Below, piece after piece: positions 56,025 through 63,802 of a stretch of DNA of 64,000 nucleotides (positions within the stretch are counted from its first letter, which is position 1; every line of letters begins with the position of its first letter). Origin of the DNA: Treponema sp. (GTDB lineage Bacteria > Spirochaetota > Spirochaetia > Treponematales > Breznakiellaceae). The stretch spans positions 62,001 through 126,000 of the forward strand of contig WRKT01000005.1 of NCBI GenBank assembly GCA_009777995.1. Reading direction: 5' to 3'. The position numbers and the translations under genes were made by a program. Under the pieces are notes generated by a model. The model was not told where the DNA came from, did no database searches, and saw nothing but the letters and a program-made list of their open reading frames with translations.

Positions 56025-57200
56025 ATGGCTAAAGATATACTTCAAGCGTCAAAGGTTTTACTCGAACAATGCTCAAGTACAATAAGAAAATTTGAAGAAA
56101 ACTATAAACAAACAGGTGAAAAGTATAATATTTTTAAGATCACCAATATAACCACTGATGAAAGGAAAATTTGCAAGGTAATTGAGGATTTACTTAATCC
56201 GGAAGGGAGTCATTATCAAGGTGGTCTATTTTTAGAATACTTTATTGAAATGGTAAATGAGAAGTCACTTTCACCGTTTGATGTAATTTTTGATAAGGCT
56301 TTGGTAAAAAACGAATATCATACCGACATTGGCCGTATTGACATAGTGATTTCAGATGGAAATATTTTTATTCCAATTGAAGTTAAAATTAATGCAGGGG
56401 ATCAGGAAAAACAGGTTTCTCGTTATACGGAATATTCGAGGTTAAGAAATAAGAATAGAAAAATTCCGGTTATCTATTTAACGAAAGAAGGTAATTCTCC
56501 TTCAAACGCTAAGATAGGAGAATATATCTCAATATCATGGAAAAATGATATTTTAAGCTGGTTACATGAGTGTCTAAAATATACAGACGATGCGAAAATT
56601 AAATCTGTTTTTGAAGTTTTAAAGCAGTTAATTGCATCTATAAGATCATTTTGTGGTATATCGGAGGACGAAAAAATGGAGAAAGAGATACAAAAACTGG
56701 TTACAGAGTCGGATGCTAAATTAAAAGCGGCATTTGAAATAAAACAGGCGCTTGAATCAATTTTTGATGATTATAAAAAAAATTCCCTGGTATTGTTTCA
56801 AACTAAAATTTTAGAACAAGTAAAAAAGGAATTTCTTGATGCATTTTGTTGTTATGAGTTAGATGGAAAATGGGATTATATGTCTATACCTATAAAGAAT
56901 GGAAGATATTCATTTGGGGTTACTTATGATTGGAAGGTAATATATTTATATTGTGAAATAAAAGGAAAAAAAGAAACAAAAGAAGTTAAAGCTCTTTATG
57001 AAAAAATGAATGATCTATTTGTACCATCCGATAGAGAATGGGAAGGTTATGTGTGGGGAACTGATAGATTTACATATCCTCGTTTTACTGATGTTGACCC
57101 AAAATTATATTATTATGAGTTGCACAAAGAGTATTCGGAAAATACAATGGAAGTCGTCAATCTCATTATAAGCTTTGCAAAGGAATTGGATAACGTGTAA
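56025..57200 (+). CDS. PD-(D/E)XK nuclease superfamily protein
   Basis: A 391-residue protein with the nuclease core GRIDIVISDGNIFIPIEVKINAGDQEKQVSRY split here for length: Asp in GRID near residue 103, then the EVK of IPIEVK near residue 119 and the Gln in KQVSRY. The first part (20-90) is helical, the end (270-391) mixed. PDDEXK_4-type proteins of this kind often belong to defence systems. The gene is AT-rich, on the opposite strand to its neighbours, and flanked by two copies of an LRR gene end, which suggests insertion. Confidence 0.75.
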   Translation: MAKDILQASKVLLEQCSSTIRKFEENYKQTGEKYNIFKITNITTDERKICKVIEDLLNPEGSHYQGGLFLEYFIEMVNEKSLSPFDVIFDKALVKNEYHTDIGRIDIVISDGNIFIPIEVKINAGDQEKQVSRYTEYSRLRNKNRKIPVIYLTKEGNSPSNAKIGEYISISWKNDILSWLHECLKYTDDAKIKSVFEVLKQLIASIRSFCGISEDEKMEKEIQKLVTESDAKLKAAFEIKQALESIFDDYKKNSLVLFQTKILEQVKKEFLDAFCCYELDGKWDYMSIPIKNGRYSFGVTYDWKVIYLYCEIKGKKETKEVKALYEKMNDLFVPSDREWEGYVWGTDRFTYPRFTDVDPKLYYYELHKEYSENTMEVVNLIISFAKELDNV

Positions 57201-57210
57201 ATATACGTAT

Positions 57211-57303
57211 CTGTAAATTAGCTCACTAGTAAGGCCCGCGAGAACTTTGTGTCCCATCTTCGTGTTTCTTGAAAGTATGATGGTTTGAAGGTTTGAACAG
57301 TTA
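57211..57303 (-). pseudogene. LRR gene 3'-end remnant
   Basis: On the minus strand this reads SNLQTIILSRNTKMGHK, then AGLTSELIYR, nearly the same as the last 30 residues of the LRR protein at 54806 (NLKTITLSRNTKMGHK, GFSGELIYR). It has no start and is a fragment. The rest of 57304-57483 holds no gene I can support; a 22-codon minus frame with MPVHKDYIPFDPNFF lies there and may be another remnant. Confidence 0.75.
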
Positions 57304-57483
57304 CTTAGTACTGGATCAAAATAGCTTATTCATCTCGACAGTCTTGTAAAAAAAAATTTGGATCAAATGGGATATAGTCTTTATGTACAGGCATAATATT
57401 TCCCTGACAGTACCCCCGAATGAAGCCTGAAGTTATGCTACCTGTTCCTCCTCTGAATAAATATCTAATCCTAGTAAATCGAC

Positions 57484-57512
57484 TTGACTATACAACATAT
57501 ATGCTGTAAAAT
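57484..57512 (+). promoter_or_regulatory. Promoter of hicAB, apparently leaderless
   Basis: TTGACT (57484-57489), 17 bp, TAAAAT (57507-57512), then five bases and the hicA ATG. No ribosome site is present. Confidence 0.55.
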
Positions 57513-57517
57513 TCATT

Positions 57518-57700
57518 ATGACGGCAAAAGAAGTTATAGAAAAACTTAAAGCTCATGGCTGGGAACTTGATCGGATAAATGGATCCCATCATATCTATGT
57601 TAAAGAGGGATGCCGTTCAATACCTGTTCCTTTCCATGGCAATAAAGACTTGGGTATTCTCGGTAAGCGGATATTGAAAGAGGCCGATATAAAAAATTAA
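57518..57700 (+). CDS. hicA: HicA type II toxin
   Basis: A 60-residue mRNA interferase with the double-stranded RNA-binding-like fold. Marks: KEVIEKLKAHGWELDRINGSHHIYVK with catalytic His in GSHHIY near residue 24, then VPFHGNKDLGILGKRILKEA at the end. Followed 11 bp later by hicB. It starts five bases after a -10 box. Confidence 0.9.
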   Translation: MTAKEVIEKLKAHGWELDRINGSHHIYVKEGCRSIPVPFHGNKDLGILGKRILKEADIKN

Positions 57701-57711
57701 GAGGTTTTGTT

Positions 57712-58113
57712 ATGGTCTATAATTGTACTATTGAAAAAGATGGAGATATGCTCATTGCCCGGTTTCCGGATATGCCCAATATCCAGACCTGTGGATTTAC
57801 ACAGGAAGAAGTTTTGGCAATGGCCCGTGAAGCCCTTGAAGGATGTCTTGAATCCGATATATCCAGAGGATTACCTGTTCCTTTTCCAAAATATAAAGAG
57901 GGATATCCCGTGTCTGTCTCTAGTCATATTGCCGTTGCCCTACAACTTCGTGAACTTCGGGGTGAGCAAAGTCAAACCGACATAGCACGACGGTTAGGTC
58001 TGTCATATCAAGCATATCAACGCCTTGAAAATCCCAGGAAGGCAAATCCTACGATTAAGACGCTGGAGCGGATTGCGCGTGTCTATGGCCGGGAATTAAG
58101 TGTATCTATATAG
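57712..58113 (+). CDS. hicB: HicB antitoxin with helix-turn-helix
   Basis: The partner of HicA, 133 residues. The N-terminal RNase H-like HicB domain has FPDMPNIQTCGFTQEEVLAMAREALEGCL; the C-terminal HTH is TDIARRLGLSYQAYQRLE, which should bind the operator and repress hicAB. The gene is intact and ends 39 bp before the convergent AAA gene. Confidence 0.92.
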   Translation: MVYNCTIEKDGDMLIARFPDMPNIQTCGFTQEEVLAMAREALEGCLESDISRGLPVPFPKYKEGYPVSVSSHIAVALQLRELRGEQSQTDIARRLGLSYQAYQRLENPRKANPTIKTLERIARVYGRELSVSI

Positions 58114-58152
58114 CTTGGGAAAAATGGAAATTACCTGTGGAAATGTTTTTTC

Positions 58153-59193
58153 CTAAACTCTTCCAAATCCAATCTTTTCAGTTGTACTTATACTGCTTTG
58201 ACTTTCCTCTATGCAGTATTGGACCAAGGTGGCCATAGGCAGTACATCATTGTTCAAAACCATGTTTACTTCTGCCTTTCGGGCAATGTTCTCGATTTGC
58301 CCGCCGGACAGTTCATATTTATTCGACAAATCCCGGCATAATTCCTCCGGTAGTTGCGGCATTAGCATTTTCCATATTTCATTGCGGCTTTCTGCGGTAG
58401 GCTTATCAAAATTGATTCGGTACAGGAAACGGCGTTCAAAGGCAGTGTCCATATTCCGGGCTAAATTCGTGGTGGCAATTAAAATACCATTAAGGTTTTC
58501 TATCTCTTGTAAAATTATGTTCTGGACATTGTTTTCAGACTTATCTATTGCCCTATTAAACTGTCCCAGTTCTGTCCTCTTATTAATCACAGAGTCAGAT
58601 TCGTTAAAAAGAAGTATGGGAGTAATTTCAGATTTCTCTACCAGGCTACGATAGGAATCAAAAATCTTTTTAATGTGCTTTTCGTCTGCTCCCCATTCCC
58701 TATTTTTTGTTTGAGAAATATCTACAGTCATTATATGACGCCTTGTTTGGCGTGCAATCTGATAGGCAGTTTCTGTTTTACCGGTTCCCGGGCCGCCGCT
58801 GAAAAGGCAGGCAAAGCCCTTCCGCATTCCTTTATTATCCAGTCTGTTTATGACTTTACTATAGTTTTCTTCAGATAAAAGAGAGTTAAGCATCGTAATT
58901 GCCTGAGATTCTCTTTGATTATAGAACATTTTTTTAGGCCTTATTTTATCGTGGAGAATCAGCTCATCTTTTTCCGGAGAGCCCGAGGAATCATTGTCTG
59001 AAAATAAAATATAGTAAAAATAATCCACTTCCTTGATAATACTTGCTGCGATTATGACTATTGATAAAATAGCCATCGATTTAATAAAATCTGCAGTAAA
59101 TCTAAATATGATGAAATACAAAAAAATAATTGTAGCAGTCAACAGAATAAACTGAGTAATGAATGTTATTCTTTTCCTGTGCGTTTCTTTCAT
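58153..59193 (-). CDS. Membrane-anchored AAA ATPase, short paralogue
   Basis: A 346-residue protein with two membrane helices at about 10-32 and 38-58 followed by an AAA domain closely related to the one in the gene at 61905-63611. Walker A is SGGPGTGKTE, Walker B LLFNESDS, sensor 1 IATTN, and the arginine-finger region AFERRFLYR. The pore-loop segment reads NREWGADEK against SKWVGESEK in the long paralogue, so the substrate-gripping aromatic-hydrophobic pair is altered. The N-terminal helices replace a soluble domain. It lies at the end of the accessory cluster. Confidence 0.8.
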   Translation of the reverse strand: MKETHRKRITFITQFILLTATIIFLYFIIFRFTADFIKSMAILSIVIIAASIIKEVDYFYYILFSDNDSSGSPEKDELILHDKIRPKKMFYNQRESQAITMLNSLLSEENYSKVINRLDNKGMRKGFACLFSGGPGTGKTETAYQIARQTRRHIMTVDISQTKNREWGADEKHIKKIFDSYRSLVEKSEITPILLFNESDSVINKRTELGQFNRAIDKSENNVQNIILQEIENLNGILIATTNLARNMDTAFERRFLYRINFDKPTAESRNEIWKMLMPQLPEELCRDLSNKYELSGGQIENIARKAEVNMVLNNDVLPMATLVQYCIEESQSSISTTEKIGFGRV

Positions 59194-59211
59194 GATTAGA
59201 AGTGTACCGGA

Positions 59212-59238
59212 TTGCTCTAGCAGGGGATGATAGATCAG
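59212..59238. promoter_or_regulatory. Dyad E2 (12-3-12, imperfect)
   Basis: Related to E1 and E3. On the minus strand it keeps CTGATCTATCAT; the other half is degenerate. It lies 18 bp before the short AAA gene. Confidence 0.5.
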
Positions 59239-59252
59239 AATAATTTTTCTCT

Positions 59253-60092
59253 TCAGATATCTAAAACAAACTTACTATAATGAACAGCAGAATTCAAGTA
59301 ATATTCATAATTTTCAGGGTCTCCATATATGCACCAAACCATAAGTGCAAGGCTGTTTAAGGCCAGGAAAGAGTTTAAACGTAAAAATTCTTGTTCTGTG
59401 GGCACTCTTTTCAGATATTGATGAAGGCACCATACAGGATCAACATTCTCGAAGCCTTGATGTAATGTCGCAATTGCTATATCAAGGAGCGGATCAGCCA
59501 TACCTGCATATTCCCAGTCTAATATTTTTATGCTGCCATCAGGTAGACGAAAAAAGTTAGGTATGCATGCATCCCCGTGACAAAGAACACGCGGAACCTT
59601 TAATTTATTTAGCATAGCTTGAATTGATTTAATTTGATCTCTGAAATTTGCTAATTCGTTTAATTCTTTTGTTTCTTTGTTGCAGTGAGCAATATACTTG
59701 TTCATATTATCTATAATGTCATACTCATACTCTATTGAAATACCACTTTCATGAACCTTACGAATATGATCAAGTAAGTCAATCATGTCAGATTCATCAT
59801 AACTCAAGGATTTGCTTTTCTCTAGAAATTTTGTTATTTTTATGCCATTATCGAAATAAACCAGTTCGTCTGTAATATTGAAAGATTTTAAAGAATTATA
59901 TGCAGCTTTCTCTCTCTTCCAGTCCATTATTGACATATCGTTTAATTTTTTTATAACGTAATTTTGACCTTTTATGTTAAATAAGTAAACATGATTTGAA
60001 CCCTCTAGATTTATAAGTTTGCTTACTTCTGTACATTTTACTTTAAATATGTGTTCTATTTTATGTTTTAAATCCTGCTGAATTTTATTCAT
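59253..60092 (-). CDS. Choline/aminoglycoside kinase-like phosphotransferase (LicA type)
   Basis: A 279-residue kinase of the APH/choline-kinase fold. The catalytic loop HGDACIPNF near residue 180 and the metal-binding ILDWEYAGMADPLLDIA near residue 200 are clear; the N-terminal NYVIKKL holds the ATP-binding Lys. Choline kinases of the LicA type supply phosphocholine for surface decoration. The start at 60092 follows AAGGAG by seven bases; the open frame runs 48 codons further up with no likely start. Substrate is inferred. Confidence 0.75.
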   Translation of the reverse strand: MNKIQQDLKHKIEHIFKVKCTEVSKLINLEGSNHVYLFNIKGQNYVIKKLNDMSIMDWKREKAAYNSLKSFNITDELVYFDNGIKITKFLEKSKSLSYDESDMIDLLDHIRKVHESGISIEYEYDIIDNMNKYIAHCNKETKELNELANFRDQIKSIQAMLNKLKVPRVLCHGDACIPNFFRLPDGSIKILDWEYAGMADPLLDIAIATLHQGFENVDPVWCLHQYLKRVPTEQEFLRLNSFLALNSLALMVWCIYGDPENYEYYLNSAVHYSKFVLDI

Positions 60093-60222
60093 TTGTATGC
60101 TCCTTAAAAATTTTTGGCCTAGTTTTGTAAATATAACAGAATGATCTGTCAGGAAATGCCGGAGATTTATTATGATGATATATTGGTATTTTGTTTCATT
60201 CGTAGATACTTTCAGGGAAATA

Positions 60223-60573
60223 CTATGATAACTCATTCCGTTTATTTGAAAAGAATGGTATACCAGTATCTATAATATCTGCTAATGCAAATGCTAATAC
60301 TTGTTTTAACTCTTCTTCCGAATTATATTTATAATACATGTTTCCCATGAGACTGCTTAAGTTAAAGCCTAGGACATCTTTATGATTTTGGTTTATAATA
60401 AGAAAAATCATAAAACCTTTATTTTTAAATCCGTCTCTAGTAAAATATACTTTTTCTTTAAACAATGAATTACCCCTAGAAAATGAACAGCGCCTTTGCA
60501 CAAAACCCAGTTCTTTAAGGGGATTTCCAATTATTTCTCGTAGAAGTTTAGGAAAATTATATGGTTCTGCCAT
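60223..60573 (-). CDS. Small hypothetical protein of the AAA-exonuclease-FHIPEP operon
   Basis: A 116-residue soluble protein: PLKELGFVQRRCSFSRGNSLFKEKVYFTRDG, then a strand-rich centre (GFMIFLIINQN) and a helical end. The start of the sequence resembles DUF4304-like proteins (L..LGF...G..F.R), but only weakly. It begins 3 bp after the FHIPEP gene stop, with GAGGT as ribosome site, so it is the fourth gene of that operon. Function unknown. Confidence 0.55.
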   Translation of the reverse strand: MAEPYNFPKLLREIIGNPLKELGFVQRRCSFSRGNSLFKEKVYFTRDGFKNKGFMIFLIINQNHKDVLGFNLSSLMGNMYYKYNSEEELKQVLAFALADIIDTGIPFFSNKRNELS

Positions 60574-60576
60574 TTT

Positions 60577-61395
60577 CTACCTCATTACTAATCGATCCTT
60601 TTGACTTTCTTTCGTAACAGCATTTGCAACTGCAAAACCTACTAAGGCGGATGGTATCATGAAAAGCATTCCGCTACTAATTGCTAGAGGCAGATAAGTT
60701 GTAATGGCATCGAGAAGAACAATTTCTCTAATTAAATGATCTATCAGAGTTCCGGCAATAATAATGATCAGTGTAATGAAAATTCCCACTTTTGCATTAC
60801 CTGTTATAAATTTACTTGCACCATCTAATGAACTATAAAAGTCAGACTCTTGTTGAAGCGCTTCCTTGCGCAAAACAGCCTCGTTTTGATCAATAATGCC
60901 GGAGCTGAACTCTGCATCAATAGCCATCTGCTTACCCGGAAGGATGTCCAAGGTAAACCGTGCAGCTACCTCCACTACTCTGGTAATACCTTTGAGTATA
61001 ATTTTCACAAAAATCGTGGCGATTACAAGATAGATAATTAAACCTACCACCAAATATTCTTTATTAGGCCCTACTAGCAGTGATGAAATATAGCGTATGA
61101 GCCACCCATCAAAATCAGCACCCTTAATCAGAATAAGCCGTGCAGCACATACATTCACTATCATACAGAAAACTGTAGATACTAAAGCTATACTTGGAAG
61201 TAAAGTAAAACTAGTTGCTTTCTTGATGCATAACACAATAGACAGAATTATTAAGGCAATCAAAAAATTTAATCCTATGAGGATGTCCAATGCTAAAGTA
61301 GGAATTGGTATTAATATCAATAGAATGATAATAATCACCATAATAGCTAAAAAACCATGTCTAAAAAAACCTTGGATAGCATCAAAACCTTTCAT
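60577..61395 (-). CDS. Stand-alone FlhA/FHIPEP membrane domain protein
   Basis: A 272-residue membrane protein matching only the N-terminal half of FlhA/SctV, the export-gate proteins of flagella and type III secretion. Clear parallels: LIPIPTLALDILIGLNFLIALIIL, SFTLLPSIALVSTVF, and above all RVVEVAARFTLDILPGKQMAIDAEFSSGII near residue 140-170, with the conserved Asp and Arg residues of the export gate. About eight helices are seen. The 350-residue cytoplasmic domain is missing; the protein ends in VTKESQKDRLVMR. The gene sits 3 bp after an exonuclease gene, not in a flagellar operon. Confidence 0.78.
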   Translation of the reverse strand: MKGFDAIQGFFRHGFLAIMVIIIILLILIPIPTLALDILIGLNFLIALIILSIVLCIKKATSFTLLPSIALVSTVFCMIVNVCAARLILIKGADFDGWLIRYISSLLVGPNKEYLVVGLIIYLVIATIFVKIILKGITRVVEVAARFTLDILPGKQMAIDAEFSSGIIDQNEAVLRKEALQQESDFYSSLDGASKFITGNAKVGIFITLIIIIAGTLIDHLIREIVLLDAITTYLPLAISSGMLFMIPSALVGFAVANAVTKESQKDRLVMR

Positions 61396-61398
61396 CTA

Positions 61399-61908
61399 TC
61401 ACTCCTTACCAACCTTCTCCCTTGCTAATAGCACGATCTTCCCGCAAGTCAGGGCGTCATCAAGGGCGTTGTGGGCATTGTAGACAATGCCGAAATGGCT
61501 TGCAAGGGATGTAAGGCTATGGGATTTTAACTCAGGCCAAGTTCTTCGAGCAAGAGTACAGGTACAGAAATATGGTAACTCCGGAACAGGCAAATTATAC
61601 CACTTAAGAACTGCCTTAAGAACATTGATATCAAACACTGCATTATGAGCTGCTAAGGTCATATTGCCAATGAAAGGCTTTATGGAGCTGTCCCAAATAT
61701 CTGCGAAGCTTGGCGCATCTCTAACATCATCTACTGTAAGGCCATGAATCTCTGTGAAGTCAGGGCGAATGTATAACTTGGGCGGCCTTATAAGAGAATA
61801 GTAGGTGTCTGTCACCTCTCCATTCTCAAACTTTACAAGGCCGACCGAGCATGCACTTTCTCTTGAATACTTAGCTGTTTCAAAGTCGATCGCAATAAAA
61901 TCTTTCAA
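61399..61908 (-). CDS. DEDDh 3'-5' exonuclease (DnaQ-like)
   Basis: A 169-residue exonuclease of the DnaQ/epsilon superfamily. All motifs are present: Exo I DFETAKYSRE (Asp/Glu), Exo II AHNAVFDINVLK (Asp near residue 97), Exo III HNALDDALTC (His and Asp near residue 150). Without polymerase partner it is the size of an independent RNase/DNase. Its ATG overlaps the AAA gene's stop by 4 bp and the FHIPEP gene begins 3 bp later. Confidence 0.88.
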   Translation of the reverse strand: MKDFIAIDFETAKYSRESACSVGLVKFENGEVTDTYYSLIRPPKLYIRPDFTEIHGLTVDDVRDAPSFADIWDSSIKPFIGNMTLAAHNAVFDINVLKAVLKWYNLPVPELPYFCTCTLARRTWPELKSHSLTSLASHFGIVYNAHNALDDALTCGKIVLLAREKVGKE

Positions 61909-63611
61909 GGCATAAATCCTATACTTTTTTGGATTGAGTTAAAACTGTTTTCAACTTCGTCTTTGCAATACTGTGTCAGGTTTTCCAGGATAAGGTCTTT
62001 GCCTGTTAGAATTGCATCAACTTCTATCTTGCGGGTGATGTTTTCGATCTGCCCGCCCGATAAGTCAAACTTACTAGATAATTCGATAAGCTGCTCCTCG
62101 GACAAATCGGGAAGCAACGAGTTCCATATACCCTTACGGATTTCAATGCCGGGGCGGTCGAAGGCAATCTTATAAAGGAAGCGGCGCTCGAAGGCGTTGT
62201 CCATGTTCTGCGTTAAGTTTGTAGTGGCAATCATGATACCGCAGAGGGTTTCCATTTCTGAAAGGATGATATTCTGGACAGTGTTTTCCATTTGATCAAC
62301 GGCACGGCTTGCAGCTGAGAATTCCTTCCGTTTACCGATTATTGCATCGGCTTCATTGAAAAGAAGAATCGGTGTTATTTCGGAATTTTCCACGGCATTC
62401 CGATATGTGTCAAAGATTTCTTTTATTCTCTTTTCGCTTTCACCGACCCACTTACTTTTTATCCGAGAAATGTCGACCATCATAATGTTACGCTTCGTTT
62501 CCCTTGCAATCTGATAGGCAGTTTCCGTTTTCCCTGTCCCGGGAGCTCCCGAAAAGAGGCAGGCAAATCCTTTTCTCATTCCTTTACCGTCAAGCCGCTC
62601 TTGGATCTTCGAGTAGTTTTCTTGCATGAGGAGGGAGGAGAGGGTTTCTATCTCCTTTGTTTCCCTTGAATTGTAGAACATTTTCTTTGCTTTAATTGTG
62701 TCAAACAGAACGAGATTTTTCTTATAGTTTTTACTCTTCTTTACGTTTATCTCTGAAAGCAACTCCTTCTTTGCTATGTCAGTAAGCTTCCATGATTCAT
62801 TGTTGACAAAACCATCATCGTTATTAAACTCGATAAATTTGTTTTCGATAAGGTTATGAGTCCCTGCAGATAAATCGCTTGTAATTTCTTTAAGCAAAAA
62901 TTTATTGTCATAAATCGAGCCAAAATCATGGTTTCCTATATGATCGTCGTTGTTGTTTCCAAACAAATGACAGAAGCAGGCGAGCAAGACCAGGTCATCT
63001 TCATGGAAGTTATAGCTCATTATCTTTTTGCAAAACTCGAGCTGCATATTTTCTTTGATAAGGTTAAGCAGCTCTCCTGTTAAGGCTTCACTTGTTAGTT
63101 CGCCGTTACTCTTCTCTTCGAATAGTTCCTCAAGAATTACAAAAAATTTATTTATGTCCAATTTATCCTTGTTCATAGGAGTGTACTCGTTGTTTTTTCT
63201 AAGTGAATCCTTAACTTCAAAGGGAATTCGATATGAAACGCTGCCATTGCCTCTACTGCATCGGATCAGCTTTTTCTTTTCCAGCTCTTCACATTCGGTC
63301 ATATACTTTACCATTCTGATAGGGTTACAATGCCCCGAATCGGCTATTTGCTTGATATGGATATTATTATCATCCCCCTGTGCTAAAAAGTGAGAGAAGA
63401 GAACCGCTTGCAAGGGGCTTACTCCAAGCTTTTTTGTCAGGTAATCCAGGTGCCGCTTCCCCTTGGGGTTATAATTTTCCAGCCCTGTGCTTGCCGTAAT
63501 TTCGTGGATCTTCTCAAGATGATCAAGGATATCCATGTCCTTAAAAGGCTTTTCTTTCTCGGCTCTTGTCCTTGCATTCGTCTTTCTGGCTTCTTTGGCA
63601 GTTTTATTCAT
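61905..63611 (-). CDS. AAA ATPase with N-terminal regulatory region, long paralogue
   Basis: A 568-residue protein. The N-terminal 300 residues form a helical, winged-helix-like module (LDYLTKKLGVSPLQAVLFSHFL, then HIKQIADSGHCNPIRMVKYMTECEELEKKKLI). The AAA domain (about 345-560) has Walker A SGAPGTGKTE, pore loop SKWVGESEKRIKEIF, Walker B LLFNEADAI, sensor IATTN and AFERRFLYK. Such single-domain AAA proteins unfold or remodel targets. The start at 63611 is preferred over 63617, given AAAGG seven bases before it. First gene of the exonuclease-FHIPEP operon. Confidence 0.82.
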   Translation of the reverse strand: MNKTAKEARKTNARTRAEKEKPFKDMDILDHLEKIHEITASTGLENYNPKGKRHLDYLTKKLGVSPLQAVLFSHFLAQGDDNNIHIKQIADSGHCNPIRMVKYMTECEELEKKKLIRCSRGNGSVSYRIPFEVKDSLRKNNEYTPMNKDKLDINKFFVILEELFEEKSNGELTSEALTGELLNLIKENMQLEFCKKIMSYNFHEDDLVLLACFCHLFGNNNDDHIGNHDFGSIYDNKFLLKEITSDLSAGTHNLIENKFIEFNNDDGFVNNESWKLTDIAKKELLSEINVKKSKNYKKNLVLFDTIKAKKMFYNSRETKEIETLSSLLMQENYSKIQERLDGKGMRKGFACLFSGAPGTGKTETAYQIARETKRNIMMVDISRIKSKWVGESEKRIKEIFDTYRNAVENSEITPILLFNEADAIIGKRKEFSAASRAVDQMENTVQNIILSEMETLCGIMIATTNLTQNMDNAFERRFLYKIAFDRPGIEIRKGIWNSLLPDLSEEQLIELSSKFDLSGGQIENITRKIEVDAILTGKDLILENLTQYCKDEVENSFNSIQKSIGFMP

Positions 63612-63634
63612 TTTCATACCTTTAATGTAGCATT

Positions 63635-63661
63635 TTGGTCATTCATAGAATGATAGATCAA
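63635..63661. promoter_or_regulatory. Dyad E3 (12-3-12, imperfect)
   Basis: Third member of the dyad family, 23 bp before the long AAA gene. Minus strand: TTGATCTATCAT, three bases, ATGAATGACCAA. The remaining 63662-63802 holds no gene I can support. Confidence 0.5.
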
Positions 63662-63802
63662 CAAAATATTTTCATTTTTTTTATTGTCAGGCTCCCCTGT
63701 TTTACCGCCTACATACTGTACTAAATGCACCAAATTTGTCTAACTTAATGATTTTTGTGAAGAATTTTGTACTTTTTTGACATCTGCTTTTGACTATATA
63801 AA

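Noticed and set aside
57320-57393. 22-codon minus frame MPVHKDYIPFDPNFF
   Set aside because: It may be the start of a lost gene, but it is too short and without known relatives to be listed as a gene.
60093-60236. 48-codon N-terminal extension of the LicA-like kinase
   Set aside because: It overlaps the previous gene and lacks a ribosome site; 60092 follows AAGGAG.
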